Source: Actinomycetes bacterium
Lineage (GTDB): Bacteria; Actinomycetota; Coriobacteriia; Coriobacteriales; Eggerthellaceae
NCBI GenBank assembly: GCA_023429565.1
Contig: JAEZDJ010000021.1
Coordinates: forward strand, 1 to 10,887
DNA: 10,887 nt
Direction: 5' to 3'
Part shown: positions 1-7,390 of the stretch, one piece after another
How positions within the stretch are numbered: position 1 is the first letter of the stretch
How the letters are laid out: each line of letters opens with the position of its first letter
Notes under the pieces: generated by a model
Seen by the model: only the letters and a program-made list of their open reading frames with translations
Told to the model about the DNA's origin: nothing
Databases searched by the model: none
Program-made: the position numbers and the translations under genes

Positions 1-1
1 C

Positions 2-1810
2 GACGCCCTCATCGTCGAAGGCGCGTCCGACAAGCCCGTGTACATACATATTAAGGATGACAAGGTTTCCATCGAGGATGCCAGCGACGTCTGGGGACTC
101 GGAACCCGCGCAACGACCGAAGCGCTTTGCCGCAAAGAAGGCGTTCAGTCCTGCGTCGCCGCCATCGGCCCCGCAGGCGAAAACCTGACCCCGTATGCCT
201 GCATCATCAACTCGCGCAATCATTCAGCTGGCGCGGGCACGGCCGCCGTCATGGGCTCCAAGAAGTGCAAGGCGCTCGTCGTCGAAGGCAACGGCTCAGT
301 GAACGTGGCAGATCCCCAGGAAGTCGGAGAGCTGGCCGACTACATGCTGCGTGAGGTCATCGGTTCGAACAACAACCATGTGGTGCCTTCAACCCAGCAG
401 GAGTGGGCCGAATACTACGACAAGGGCTCCCGCTGGACGGCACGCAAGGGACTCTACTGGGCTGCCGCCGAAGGAGAGCCCATCGAAACGGGAGAGCCCA
501 AGCCCGGAGAGCTCAACACGGTCGGCTATCGCTGCATGAAGTCCACGAAGGACTTGGGAGCCGCAGCCGAAAAGTACACGGTCAAGATGAACGGCTGCCA
601 TGGCTGTCCGATCCATTGCTTCTCCGACCTGCGCGTCGAGGGCACGAAGGAGACAACCGGACACGAGACGACGGGCAACACCTGCGCCGCGAACTTCCCC
701 GTGAGCGTGTACATGGAATCATTCCTCAAGTTGGGCCTCAAGGACGAGGGCAAGGGCGACCTGAGCGTGCTGTGGGACACCACGACGACGAACATGGTCG
801 ACGACTTGGGACTGTGGTGCAATTACGCCCAGCTCTATCGCGACATCGCCTACTGCCACACCGCCGGAGTGTTCAAGCGCGTCCTGCCGGCCGAGGAGTA
901 CGCTTCCATCGACTGGGGCAAGTTCGATCCGGACCGGGCCGATCCCACCGTCATGGTCGAGATCCTCACGAAAATCGCCCAGAACGATTCCGAAATCTCA
1001 TATGTGGCCCATGGCCCGCTCGTGTGGTGCGAGCGTTGGGACGAGCAGAAATGGTTTGACAACGCCAAATCCACCCTCGTCAACTATCGAGGCTGGCCCG
1101 TGCATCACTCCATCGAATGCTTTGGACAAGTGGGCGCCGTCTACAACATGATGTTCAATCGCGACGACATGATCCATTCGGCCGTCAACTTCCAAGGATC
1201 CGGCCTTCCGATCGAGCTCAAGAAGCAGATCGCAGCAGAGATCTGGGGTGGCGAAGACGCGGTCGACGAAAACAAGAACTACACTCCGATGAACGACAAC
1301 AAGGCCAATTTTGCTTGGTGGTCCATCGTCACCGACGTCATCCACGATTCGCTCACCCTGTGCAACTGGGTGTGGCCCATGACGGTAAGCCCCACGAAAG
1401 CGCGCGACTACCGCGGGGACCTCGATCTGGAAGCGAAATTCTACAAGGCCGTCACCGGTGAGAACATCAGCACCGACGACCTCTACAAGGCAGGCGCCCG
1501 CATCATGACGCTCCAGCGCGCCAACACGGTTCGTGGAATGACGAAAGCGGACGGGTCCATCGGCAACAACAACCTTCGCGAAGACCATGACGTCATCACG
1601 AAGTGGGCTTTCGACAAGGACCCCGACAAGAAGCCCTTCACCGAAGGCACCGACAAGATGGACCGCGACGACTTCCAGACGGCTTTGGGCATGGTCTATG
1701 GCAAATTCGGCTGGGACGAGCAGCTGGGCTGCCCGACGGCTGCCTGTCTGGACGAGTACGACATGCCCGACGTCAAAGAAGAGCTGCAGTCGCTCAACTT
1801 GCTGCCGTAG
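2..1810 (+). CDS. Aldehyde ferredoxin oxidoreductase, C-terminal ~602 residues (5' partial)
   Basis: The reading frame is open from base 2 with no start, so the gene begins upstream; by family comparison roughly 110 residues are missing. AOR-family enzymes oxidise aldehydes to carboxylates (or the reverse) using a tungsten- or molybdenum-bispterin centre and one [4Fe-4S] cluster, passing electrons to ferredoxin in the cytoplasm. The visible part opens inside the end of the N-terminal pterin-binding domain (DALIVEGASDKPVYIHIKD). The glycine-rich SAGAGTAAVMGSKKCKAL stretch follows. The CxxCxxxC cluster motif is in NGCHGCPIHCF (Cys codons 596-598, 605-607, 617-619), and the fourth cluster cysteine is in DSLTLCNW (1361-1363). 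The C-terminus FGWDEQLGCPTAACLDEY is typical of the family. All four cluster cysteines are present, so the enzyme looks functional. No ferredoxin-like or maturation partner is visible downstream; the next gene is convergent. Substrate and metal cannot be read from sequence. Confidence 0.95.
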   Translation, partial: DALIVEGASDKPVYIHIKDDKVSIEDASDVWGLGTRATTEALCRKEGVQSCVAAIGPAGENLTPYACIINSRNHSAGAGTAAVMGSKKCKALVVEGNGSVNVADPQEVGELADYMLREVIGSNNNHVVPSTQQEWAEYYDKGSRWTARKGLYWAAAEGEPIETGEPKPGELNTVGYRCMKSTKDLGAAAEKYTVKMNGCHGCPIHCFSDLRVEGTKETTGHETTGNTCAANFPVSVYMESFLKLGLKDEGKGDLSVLWDTTTTNMVDDLGLWCNYAQLYRDIAYCHTAGVFKRVLPAEEYASIDWGKFDPDRADPTVMVEILTKIAQNDSEISYVAHGPLVWCERWDEQKWFDNAKSTLVNYRGWPVHHSIECFGQVGAVYNMMFNRDDMIHSAVNFQGSGLPIELKKQIAAEIWGGEDAVDENKNYTPMNDNKANFAWWSIVTDVIHDSLTLCNWVWPMTVSPTKARDYRGDLDLEAKFYKAVTGENISTDDLYKAGARIMTLQRANTVRGMTKADGSIGNNNLREDHDVITKWAFDKDPDKKPFTEGTDKMDRDDFQTALGMVYGKFGWDEQLGCPTAACLDEYDMPDVKEELQSLNLLP

Positions 1811-1822
1811 CATCAGCATCCT

Positions 1823-1861
1823 CGTTTCCCCTGGGGCAGACAGACGATCCCAGGGGAAACG
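1823..1861 (+). terminator. Hairpin after the AOR gene
   Basis: Perfect 13-bp inverted repeat: cgtttcccctggg at 1823-1835 and cccaggggaaacg at 1849-1861, with a 13-nt loop, starting 12 nt after the AOR stop. No U-run follows, so it is either a weak or factor-assisted terminator or a 3'-end-protecting hairpin. A second, weaker inverted repeat lies just beyond it (gtcctgc 1866-1872 with gcaggac 1890-1896), overlapping a competing pair gatgtcc/ggacatc. Confidence 0.55.
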
Positions 1862-1921
1862 CCCGGTCCTGCGATGTCCCATGCTTCCCGCAGGACATCG
1901 GCGAAGCTGCCCCCTCCACAA

Positions 1922-1958
1922 GAACGCCCCGGCTCACGAATCGTGAGTCGGGGCGTTC
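1922..1958. terminator. Bidirectional terminator between convergent genes
   Basis: Arms of 18 nt (1922-1939 and 1941-1958) are complementary except for one G-T wobble and are separated by a single base, giving a long GC-rich hairpin whose tip must open to form a loop. It is followed by cgtttct on the plus strand and by ttcttg on the minus strand, short imperfect T-runs both ways. It sits between the AOR stop (1810) and the stop of the convergent acidic-protein gene (2043), so it probably stops transcription from both sides. Confidence 0.65.
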
Positions 1959-2042
1959 GTTTCTGCAACATGCTCCACGCGCGTCCCCGTCGAAACCCTT
2001 CGGGTCCAGCGCCGTTCCACCCACGCCAGACCGGGGAATCGC

Positions 2043-3155
2043 CTAGAGATGCATCTTGCGCTCCACCGCATCCCACTCCGCAAGCGAGATGGCATGGGCT
2101 GGTTTCAGGTAGCGCGTCGAATAGTAGTACACATCCCCATTCGACGCGATCGTTTGCTCGATGTCGGGATAGACCCCCGACTCTCGAACTGTGTCCCATG
2201 CCTCCTTTATCACGGCATCGTCAAAGTCAAAAGGAGGATTCTTCAAATTGGACGCGGCGAGAGGCCGAGGATAGACACGGGAATCCTCACGCACGCAGTC
2301 AACAAACGTGATGACCTTATCGTCCTCGGCAGCAAGATACGCCCAGTGGGCATAGGCATCCGTCATGACATCCGAGGAATAGAGATAGTAGCTCTGTGCG
2401 CCCACGAGAATCTCAATGCGGTCGCAGACGATTGGCTGCTCAGCCTGCTGCAGCTGCTCCTCAAGAGGAACCAGCACATATTCTCCCTCAAGCTCGACCA
2501 GTTCGAAACCCTCCGGAATCTTGAGGTGGGAAAGGGGGTCCTCTTCGCCCGCCTCAACGGCATCGTCTGCAGCAGGCGGATCAGCCGCCTCCAGTCCCTC
2601 CGAACCATCCTCCCTGTCAGGCTGAGCCGCCGATGCCGGAACATCGTTGTCAACCGAAAGATCGTCCAACTGTTCGGCAACCTCCCCCTCTGGTGCCTCG
2701 CCCGACGCCTCTCCTTCAGGCTCCCGTTTGTCAAAAAAGTGCGGGACGCCCACGGCGCGCGTCGCGCTGCGGAACACCGGTGTCGGAGCTACCTCGTCGT
2801 CCGCGTGATCGGCCTTCCATTCCTCCAGATATTCGTAGACGAACATCTCGAATTCATCCGACGTCATATGACCGGGCACAAGGCCGATGTCAGCCCAGCG
2901 AGAGGGCTCGACAAGCTCGCTCTGCGACGATTGGCTGCGCACGTCGTCGAACACTTGGGCCAGGGCGTCATGTTCCGCCGCCGAGCGCGCGGCGGCTTCC
3001 GCAGCGTCGTCATCTTGGGGCTTGTCGTTCCCGACACCATCGGGAGCGCCCTCGGCCCCCGCGTCGTCCCTTTCATCGCCCAGACGAATCGCCTGTGACG
3101 GAGACCCCGCCTTGATCGATGGGAAGGACCCCTCTTCCTCCGTTTCGTCCTTCAT
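2043..3155 (-). CDS. Acidic protein of unknown function (370 aa), coupled to the NifU-like gene
   Basis: I do not recognise this family. The protein is cytoplasmic-looking (no signal peptide or membrane helix) and very acidic. Residues 1-70 are Asp/Glu/Ala-rich and low in complexity. Residues 80-115 form a more ordered segment (EPSRWADIGLVPGHMTSDEFEMFVYEYLEEW). Residues 145-210 are again an acidic Ala/Pro linker. Residues ~205-370 look like a folded domain rich in Tyr and Trp (IEILVGAQSYYLYSSDV, VYPDIEQTIASNGDVYYYS). It starts with ATG at 3155, overlapping the stop of the upstream NifU-like gene as ATGA, so translation is probably coupled; its own Shine-Dalgarno (GAGG, about 10 nt away) is weak. 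Its stop precedes the bidirectional terminator at 1922-1958. Codon use and composition fit a real gene, and the opposite-strand frame over the same bases gives a protein with no recognisable features. A function tied to its operon partner is only inferred. Confidence 0.8.
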   Translation of the reverse strand: MKDETEEEGSFPSIKAGSPSQAIRLGDERDDAGAEGAPDGVGNDKPQDDDAAEAAARSAAEHDALAQVFDDVRSQSSQSELVEPSRWADIGLVPGHMTSDEFEMFVYEYLEEWKADHADDEVAPTPVFRSATRAVGVPHFFDKREPEGEASGEAPEGEVAEQLDDLSVDNDVPASAAQPDREDGSEGLEAADPPAADDAVEAGEEDPLSHLKIPEGFELVELEGEYVLVPLEEQLQQAEQPIVCDRIEILVGAQSYYLYSSDVMTDAYAHWAYLAAEDDKVITFVDCVREDSRVYPRPLAASNLKNPPFDFDDAVIKEAWDTVRESGVYPDIEQTIASNGDVYYYSTRYLKPAHAISLAEWDAVERKMHL

Positions 3156-3787
3156 GCGCCAACCGCCTCGGCATTTGAAGGGACGTCCTGTGCTTCGGAT
3201 GAAAGGGGAAATCTCAGCTCGATGCGCCCGTCGCGCAACGAGCAGTGCTCACAGACGATGCAGGAGATGGAATACTCATTGCAGGGAACGATCTGGTCAA
3301 GCTCGTCCAGCGTGGCCCCCTGCCACACAAGATAGTCTCCAATGAGCGCACGAACTCCCTCAGCAGCAAAGTAAGCCGTATGCACCTTGTCAGACGGCAC
3401 CCCACCAAGAGCGGCTTTGACGTCGTCCGGCGTGATGGCAAGCGCCTCGTCGAAGCCCTTGCCTTCGATCATCGAGCAAATCGTGCTGGCACATGCCGTC
3501 ATGGCCAAGCAACCACGCGTCTTGAAGCCAACTTTGACGAACGTTTCCGTCTCGGGATCTATGACCGCAAACAGCCTCAGCGCCACTTCTCCGCGCTTGG
3601 ACTTTCCCACCATGCATTGCGCGTTGTATCCCTCCGGGGCACCACTGTTCGTGAAATTTGCAACAACTGACAACAGCGTGTCAGAGTATCCCGCCGTCCC
3701 CGCCTCCACTTCGGTCTGATATACATCAGCCGTCCGCAGAACCGCGCGATCATCCGGCACCACATACACATTTCTGGAATCTCCCAC
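3152..3787 (-). CDS. NifU/IscU-fold iron-sulfur scaffold-like protein with altered ligands (211 aa)
   Basis: NifU_N/IscU proteins assemble Fe-S clusters on three conserved cysteines. The fold is recognisable here: CMVGKSKRGEVALRL aligns with the IscU Cys37 region, VKVGFKTRGCLAM with the Cys63 region, followed by IEGKGFDEALAITPDDV, then KVHTAYFAAEGVRALIGDYL at the Cys106 region. Against IscU, Cys37 is Arg, Asp39 is Glu and Cys106 is Thr (HC becomes HT); only the Cys63 equivalent (residue 93) remains. A C-terminal extension carries CX6CX2CX2C (residues 169, 176, 179, 182), plausibly a separate metal or cluster site. I place the start at GTG 3787 because AAGGAG lies 6 nt upstream; an in-frame ATG at 3808 adds 7 residues but has a Shine-Dalgarno almost touching it. 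The stop overlaps the next gene's ATG. It may be a cluster carrier or regulator rather than a classical scaffold. Confidence 0.85.
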   Translation of the reverse strand: MGDSRNVYVVPDDRAVLRTADVYQTEVEAGTAGYSDTLLSVVANFTNSGAPEGYNAQCMVGKSKRGEVALRLFAVIDPETETFVKVGFKTRGCLAMTACASTICSMIEGKGFDEALAITPDDVKAALGGVPSDKVHTAYFAAEGVRALIGDYLVWQGATLDELDQIVPCNEYSISCIVCEHCSLRDGRIELRFPLSSEAQDVPSNAEAVGA

Positions 3788-3793
3788 GATGCT

Positions 3794-3799
3794 CTCCTT
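3794..3799 (-). promoter_or_regulatory. Shine-Dalgarno favouring the GTG start of the NifU-like gene
   Basis: On the minus strand AAGGAG is followed by AGCATC (6 nt) and GTG at 3787-3785. The competing ATG at 3808 has only GAGGAA two or three bases away, which is too close for good initiation. This decides the start choice in favour of 3787. Confidence 0.6.
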
Positions 3800-3808
3800 C
3801 CGAAACAT

Positions 3809-4029
3809 TTCCTCATCATGATCATGCGGGAAACGGCTCCCTAGGCTATCCCCTCTTTAAGGATAAATCGTCCTCCACGACGTTAACCGGGCTTTAATCA
3901 CGAGACAGGCGCTACCCTGCGAGCCGAAATTGATTACAATAGAGATGCTGTGGCACAGTTCCATCACCTGCCGCACGCATTGAGTTTGAGGGAAAACCGC
4001 CGAGATGCACGACGACGGAGGGGGGCATC
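3809..4029. promoter_or_regulatory. Divergent promoter region between the NifU-like operon and the LuxR gene
   Basis: This intergenic region must hold the starts of both divergent transcripts. For the LuxR gene a TACAAT hexamer at 3935-3940 is a plausible -10, without a convincing -35 at the usual distance. For the minus-strand operon TATCCT preceded by TTAACG (both in 3860-3895) is a weak candidate. A perfect 10-bp palindrome catgatcatg sits at 3817-3826, near the operon start. I see no classical symmetric LuxR-type operator. Shared regulation of the two transcripts is possible but unproven. Confidence 0.4.
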
Positions 4030-5598
4030 GTGATTTCAGGCGCGTCGGAAAATGTCGCTGAGTTGTCTGGCAATTCGGACCCAATGAAAGACGGAGGAAA
4101 GGAGGGTCTGAGGGATACCCTGAAGCGGTACGCTCCGCTTTGGCCGCTCATCATGGGCCTCACGTTCAGCCGCACCGGACTCATCGTGGCGTCATACGGC
4201 AGCTATACGAGCACCGACGAAGGCATCTTCACCGATGGTGCCATGTTGGTTGCCCTCACCATCCTCAGCGTGCTCTTCATAGGGGCCACCCGAGGATCAC
4301 GCCCTCTGCGCAAGCGCACCGTGAATCGCATCATGCGGGTATGTATCGCCCTCGAAGCCTTCTCGCTCATTGGTCTGGCAGTTTTGGATCTCTTTTACAT
4401 AGAAAGCTTTGCCTGGCGTTTCGGCTTATGCGTGCTGTGCACCTTGACGGCATCGGGAGCCATCTGTTACTGGTTGCGGCGCGCCCGCGGCACCAGCACA
4501 GCCACCGCGGCCGTGTTCGTGTTCTCTGCTCTGATCATCAGCGAATTCATTATTTATGCCTGCACCTTGATTCCCGTCTGGGCAGGAAGCCTCATCACGG
4601 GAGCGCTCGTGCTGTTCCAATATCCCTGTCAGATATGGGCACGTTCGCGCACACAGCCTCACCGCATCAAAGCCCCTAACCAGGAAAGCGACTATTTCGG
4701 ATTCTCACGAACCATGATCCAGAACAAGCGCTTCCTCGCAGCCACGGCCATCGGGGTCGGATGCCTCTCGGTCGTCATCGGGCTCCTGCGCGGATACCCC
4801 GATGGCATGCCCGTGGCGTTCGAGCCGCTGACCCGTATTGCCTACGGCCTGCTCACCGTTGCGTTCAGCGTAGGTATCATTCTGCTCGTCCTGCGCGGCC
4901 ACCAACGCATCATGACGGTGGGCATATTCATGGCCATGGAATTCTTGGCTTGCTGGGCCCTCGTGTGTTATGCTGCCTTCCCCGACATGCTGGATATCGG
5001 GGCGGTCTTCACCACGACGCTCAACGCCCTCATGGTCGGCTTCACCTGGTATGTCATCATCGCCTTCATGAGCTTCGGGTGGCGCGATCCCTATTATTAC
5101 GCCATAGCCGGCTGGCTGGTTTGGCTTGGATGCCGGGGGAGCGCGCGCATCGCCCTGCTGGAGTTTTATCGCTTCACCACCGACACCACGCTCATCAGCA
5201 TCCTCATGGGGGGCATGATCGTCCTGTCAACCCAGATCATCTTTGCGCAATTTCTCGACATAGCCCAAAAGAGCCACGATGAAGAGAAGGACGAGCCCCA
5301 GCAAAAAGAGGGCAGGCTCATCAAGATCATGGGGCTTGACGAAACGGAAAATCTTGCAAGCATGCGCAAGATGACCATGCAGCACAGTGCCGAGGAGCTT
5401 GGCCGGCAGTTCCTGCTGTCGGAGCGAGAGGTTGAAGTGCTCACGCTCTATGCCCTTGGATACACGCAAAAGCGTGTTGCGGAAGAGCTGTTCATCACCC
5501 CGGGAACCGCCCATACTCACATCAAACGCATCTACGCCAAAACAGGACTGCATTCACGTCAGGAGATCCTCGACTACCTGCACACCTACACCTCGTAA
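4030..5598 (+). CDS. Membrane-anchored LuxR-family transcriptional regulator (522 aa)
   Basis: Residues ~36-408 hold about 12 hydrophobic helices (for example 36-56, 70-87, 103-125, 131-149, 158-204 as two, 235-254, 266-288, 294-316, 323-349, 354-371, 385-408), an MFS-like membrane sensor or anchor. A charged linker (~412-460, KSHDEEKDEPQQKEG) leads to a C-terminal LuxR/GerE helix-turn-helix at ~463-520: LSEREVEVLTLYALGYTQKR, then a recognition-helix region TPGTAHTHIKRIYAKTGLHS and QEILDYL. No receiver or autoinducer domain is present, so the signal probably enters through the membrane part. Many such regulators occur in Eggerthellaceae, usually next to the genes they control. The start is GTG at 4030 with GGAGG at 4017-4021, 8 nt upstream; the internal ATG at 4084 has no Shine-Dalgarno. 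It is divergent from the NifU-like operon, its most likely local target. Confidence 0.92.
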   Translation: MISGASENVAELSGNSDPMKDGGKEGLRDTLKRYAPLWPLIMGLTFSRTGLIVASYGSYTSTDEGIFTDGAMLVALTILSVLFIGATRGSRPLRKRTVNRIMRVCIALEAFSLIGLAVLDLFYIESFAWRFGLCVLCTLTASGAICYWLRRARGTSTATAAVFVFSALIISEFIIYACTLIPVWAGSLITGALVLFQYPCQIWARSRTQPHRIKAPNQESDYFGFSRTMIQNKRFLAATAIGVGCLSVVIGLLRGYPDGMPVAFEPLTRIAYGLLTVAFSVGIILLVLRGHQRIMTVGIFMAMEFLACWALVCYAAFPDMLDIGAVFTTTLNALMVGFTWYVIIAFMSFGWRDPYYYAIAGWLVWLGCRGSARIALLEFYRFTTDTTLISILMGGMIVLSTQIIFAQFLDIAQKSHDEEKDEPQQKEGRLIKIMGLDETENLASMRKMTMQHSAEELGRQFLLSEREVEVLTLYALGYTQKRVAEELFITPGTAHTHIKRIYAKTGLHSRQEILDYLHTYTS

Positions 5599-5603
5599 GA
5601 GAT

Positions 5604-5694
5604 AAGAGGGAAGCTGGGTTGCGTGTCATTCCTGGAGCCTCGGCTCACAAGCGGGGACACGAGAGGACGGCCCCCGCACCCAAGCATCCCTCTT
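5604..5694 (+). terminator. Possible long imperfect hairpin after the LuxR gene
   Basis: aagaggga at 5604-5611 pairs with tccctctt at 5687-5694, enclosing a second pair cgtgtc (5622-5627) with gacacg (5656-5661); gcgggg (5651-5656) with ccccgc (5672-5677) is an alternative. There is no T-run. This may be a weak terminator for the LuxR transcript, or chance complementarity in GC-rich DNA. Confidence 0.25.
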
Positions 5695-5731
5695 TAGCGT
5701 CCCCATGGCCGCTTGCAGGAAACGTCCTGCA

Positions 5732-5808
5732 ATCGAGTAGGAGGGTAGGGATTAGTTCCCTACCCGTCCTCTCACACCACCGTACAAGCTGTTCAGCATA
5801 CGGCGGTT
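5732..5808 (-). ncRNA. Group II intron domains V and VI with 3' splice site
   Basis: Domain V (about 5775-5808) reads ACCGCCGUAU on its 5' side and GUACGGUGGU on its 3' side around a GCU-GAAC-AGC tip; the catalytic triad position is CGC, as in IIC introns, not AGC. It is followed by GUGUGAGAGG, and domain VI stacks as GAG, AGGA, then GGGUAGGGA (arm 5757-5765) with its partner UCCCUACCC (5743-5751), UCCU and CUC. This leaves one unpaired A (complement of 5738) 7 nt before the 3' end: a well-placed bulged branch-point adenosine. The intron ends GAU at 5732. Confidence 0.85.
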
Positions 5809-5811
5809 CCG

Positions 5812-7239
5812 TTAACTTACATGTACTTGCTCGTAGTAGTCCAATGAGAATAGGTAGCCTTTTCGGCTAAGTTGCTCGGTCTTTATCGCCCTCTGCAAAA
5901 TCGGGCTTCCAGCTGTCCGCCAATAACTCTTGCGAGTGTTGGCAAATTCCCACGCTTTCCCCTTTTCAATGCCGCATTTCTGCAACATCTTGAATCGGGT
6001 ACGGCTGCGTTTCCACTGTTTCCAATAGCCCATGCGGATACGCCTGCGCATCCATTTGTCTATTTCTTTCAGCAGTTCCTTCATATCCGCCAGCTTGAAG
6101 TAATTGACCCATCCGCGTACGAACCGCGTTATTGCCTGCGGTCTGTACTCGTTCGACATGGCGTTGCTCCGGGCCGTGAGCTCCCTGATGCGAGCCTTCA
6201 TCGCTTTGACGCTCTTGGGGTGCACACGAAAGCGACATTCTCCCTTATTGCGATAGAAGGCATAGCCCAAGTACTTCACCTCGCTGAAGCGTGCCACGCA
6301 CGTTTTCTCGCGGTTCACCTTGAGGAATAGCTTCTTTCCGATGAACTTGATGACGGATTCGCAGGTGCGCATCGCCGCTCGCTTCGACTTGCAGAAAATC
6401 ATGCAGTCATCGGCGTAGCGAACGAAGCGGTGACCCCGCCGCTCTAGCTCTTGGTCAAGTTCATTGAGCATGACATTGGACAACAGCGGTGAGAGCGGTC
6501 CTCCTTGTGGCATACCGACTTTTGCCTCTTCCAGCTTGCCGTCCACCATGACGCCGACGTTCAGGTATTTATGTATCAGAGACACGACCCGCCCGTCGGT
6601 GATGGTTTCTGACAAGATCTGAATGAGTTTCGACCGACATACCGTGTCGAAGAACTTTTCTAAGTCCATATCGACCACCCAGTCATGACCCCCATCTACG
6701 TGGTGCTTGCAAGCGCTAAGCGCATCGTGTGCACTTCTTTGCGGTCTGAACCCAAAGCTTGAATCACTGAACTTGGGCTCAAATAGCGGGGTTAGCTGCA
6801 TGACGATAGCCTGTTGCACTACGCGGTCAACTACCGTGGGAATTCCGAGCTTTCTTACCTTTTCCTTCTCTTTCTTGGGGATTTCCACCCGAAGCACAGG
6901 GCAAGGAGTGTATTTCCCGCATGTGATTCGGTCGAAGAGCTCGTCTGAATGTTGCTCAAAATACTCACACATTTCTGCAACACCCATCTTGTCGACACCA
7001 GCGGCACCTTTATTGGCTTTAACTTTCCTGTAGGCATGACGCATGTTGTCCTTGTCGACAATTCTCTCCAGCAAATCTTTTGGACAATGCATGCCGATGC
7101 GTTCGGCAGGCGTTATCCCTTGGACACCCGACGCTCCAAGCTGCTCTTCTTGTTCCGCAAGTGCCCTCGCTCGTGAGCTCCACAATGTGAGTTGGCTGTC
7201 GTTTATCGCACTCAAGGGTAACCTCCAATCTAGTAGCAT
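5812..7239 (-). CDS. ltrA: Group II intron reverse transcriptase/maturase (475 aa)
   Basis: This intron-encoded protein helps the intron RNA fold and splice, and copies it into DNA at new sites. Reverse transcriptase motifs run through residues ~55-330: ANKGAAGVDKM, PKKEKEKVRKLGIPTVVDRV, SFGFRPQRSAHDAL, catalytic Asp191 in VVDMDLEKFFD, GMPQGGPLSPLLSNVMLNEL, and the YADD box at 275-278 (RFVRYADDCMIF). A maturase X/thumb region follows at ~340-420 (ITRFVRGWVNYFKLADM, GYWKQWKRSRTR). There is no HNH endonuclease domain after it, as expected for class C intron proteins. The frame is intact, so mobility is possible. The ATG at 7239 is the longest start but has no clear Shine-Dalgarno; Met50 (7092) is an alternative, just before the conserved region. 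The stop lies only a few bases before domain V. Confidence 0.93.
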   Translation of the reverse strand: MLLDWRLPLSAINDSQLTLWSSRARALAEQEEQLGASGVQGITPAERIGMHCPKDLLERIVDKDNMRHAYRKVKANKGAAGVDKMGVAEMCEYFEQHSDELFDRITCGKYTPCPVLRVEIPKKEKEKVRKLGIPTVVDRVVQQAIVMQLTPLFEPKFSDSSFGFRPQRSAHDALSACKHHVDGGHDWVVDMDLEKFFDTVCRSKLIQILSETITDGRVVSLIHKYLNVGVMVDGKLEEAKVGMPQGGPLSPLLSNVMLNELDQELERRGHRFVRYADDCMIFCKSKRAAMRTCESVIKFIGKKLFLKVNREKTCVARFSEVKYLGYAFYRNKGECRFRVHPKSVKAMKARIRELTARSNAMSNEYRPQAITRFVRGWVNYFKLADMKELLKEIDKWMRRRIRMGYWKQWKRSRTRFKMLQKCGIEKGKAWEFANTRKSYWRTAGSPILQRAIKTEQLSRKGYLFSLDYYEQVHVS

Positions 7240-7383
7240 CGTTAACGGTTCAGCCCTTCCCCCACGCTAGACAACGCGCTTGGGTACTATGGCTTCGGCT
7301 GACTCCTCATGGCAAGCTTTACTCCGCACAAGCGAAATGCATGGCATGCACGTCCATGAGGCCTCCCGAGGTAAGGCGCGCTT

Positions 7384-7390
7384 CTTTCCC
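7384..7390 (-). other. Candidate EBS1 of the group IIC intron
   Basis: In intron domain I the minus strand reads GGGAAAG. It can pair with the last seven bases of the 5' exon, CUUUCUC (7641-7635), with one G-U wobble, as an EBS1-IBS1 interaction would. Assignment is by complementarity only. Confidence 0.35.

Noticed and set aside
998..1921. Minus-strand 307-aa frame antisense to the AOR gene
   Set aside because: Long antisense frames are common in GC-rich genes; the plus strand encodes a clear AOR with all four cluster cysteines.
2049..3098. Plus-strand 349-aa frame antisense to the acidic protein
   Set aside because: Arg- and Leu-rich without family features; the minus-strand frame has the operon overlap with a recognised gene.
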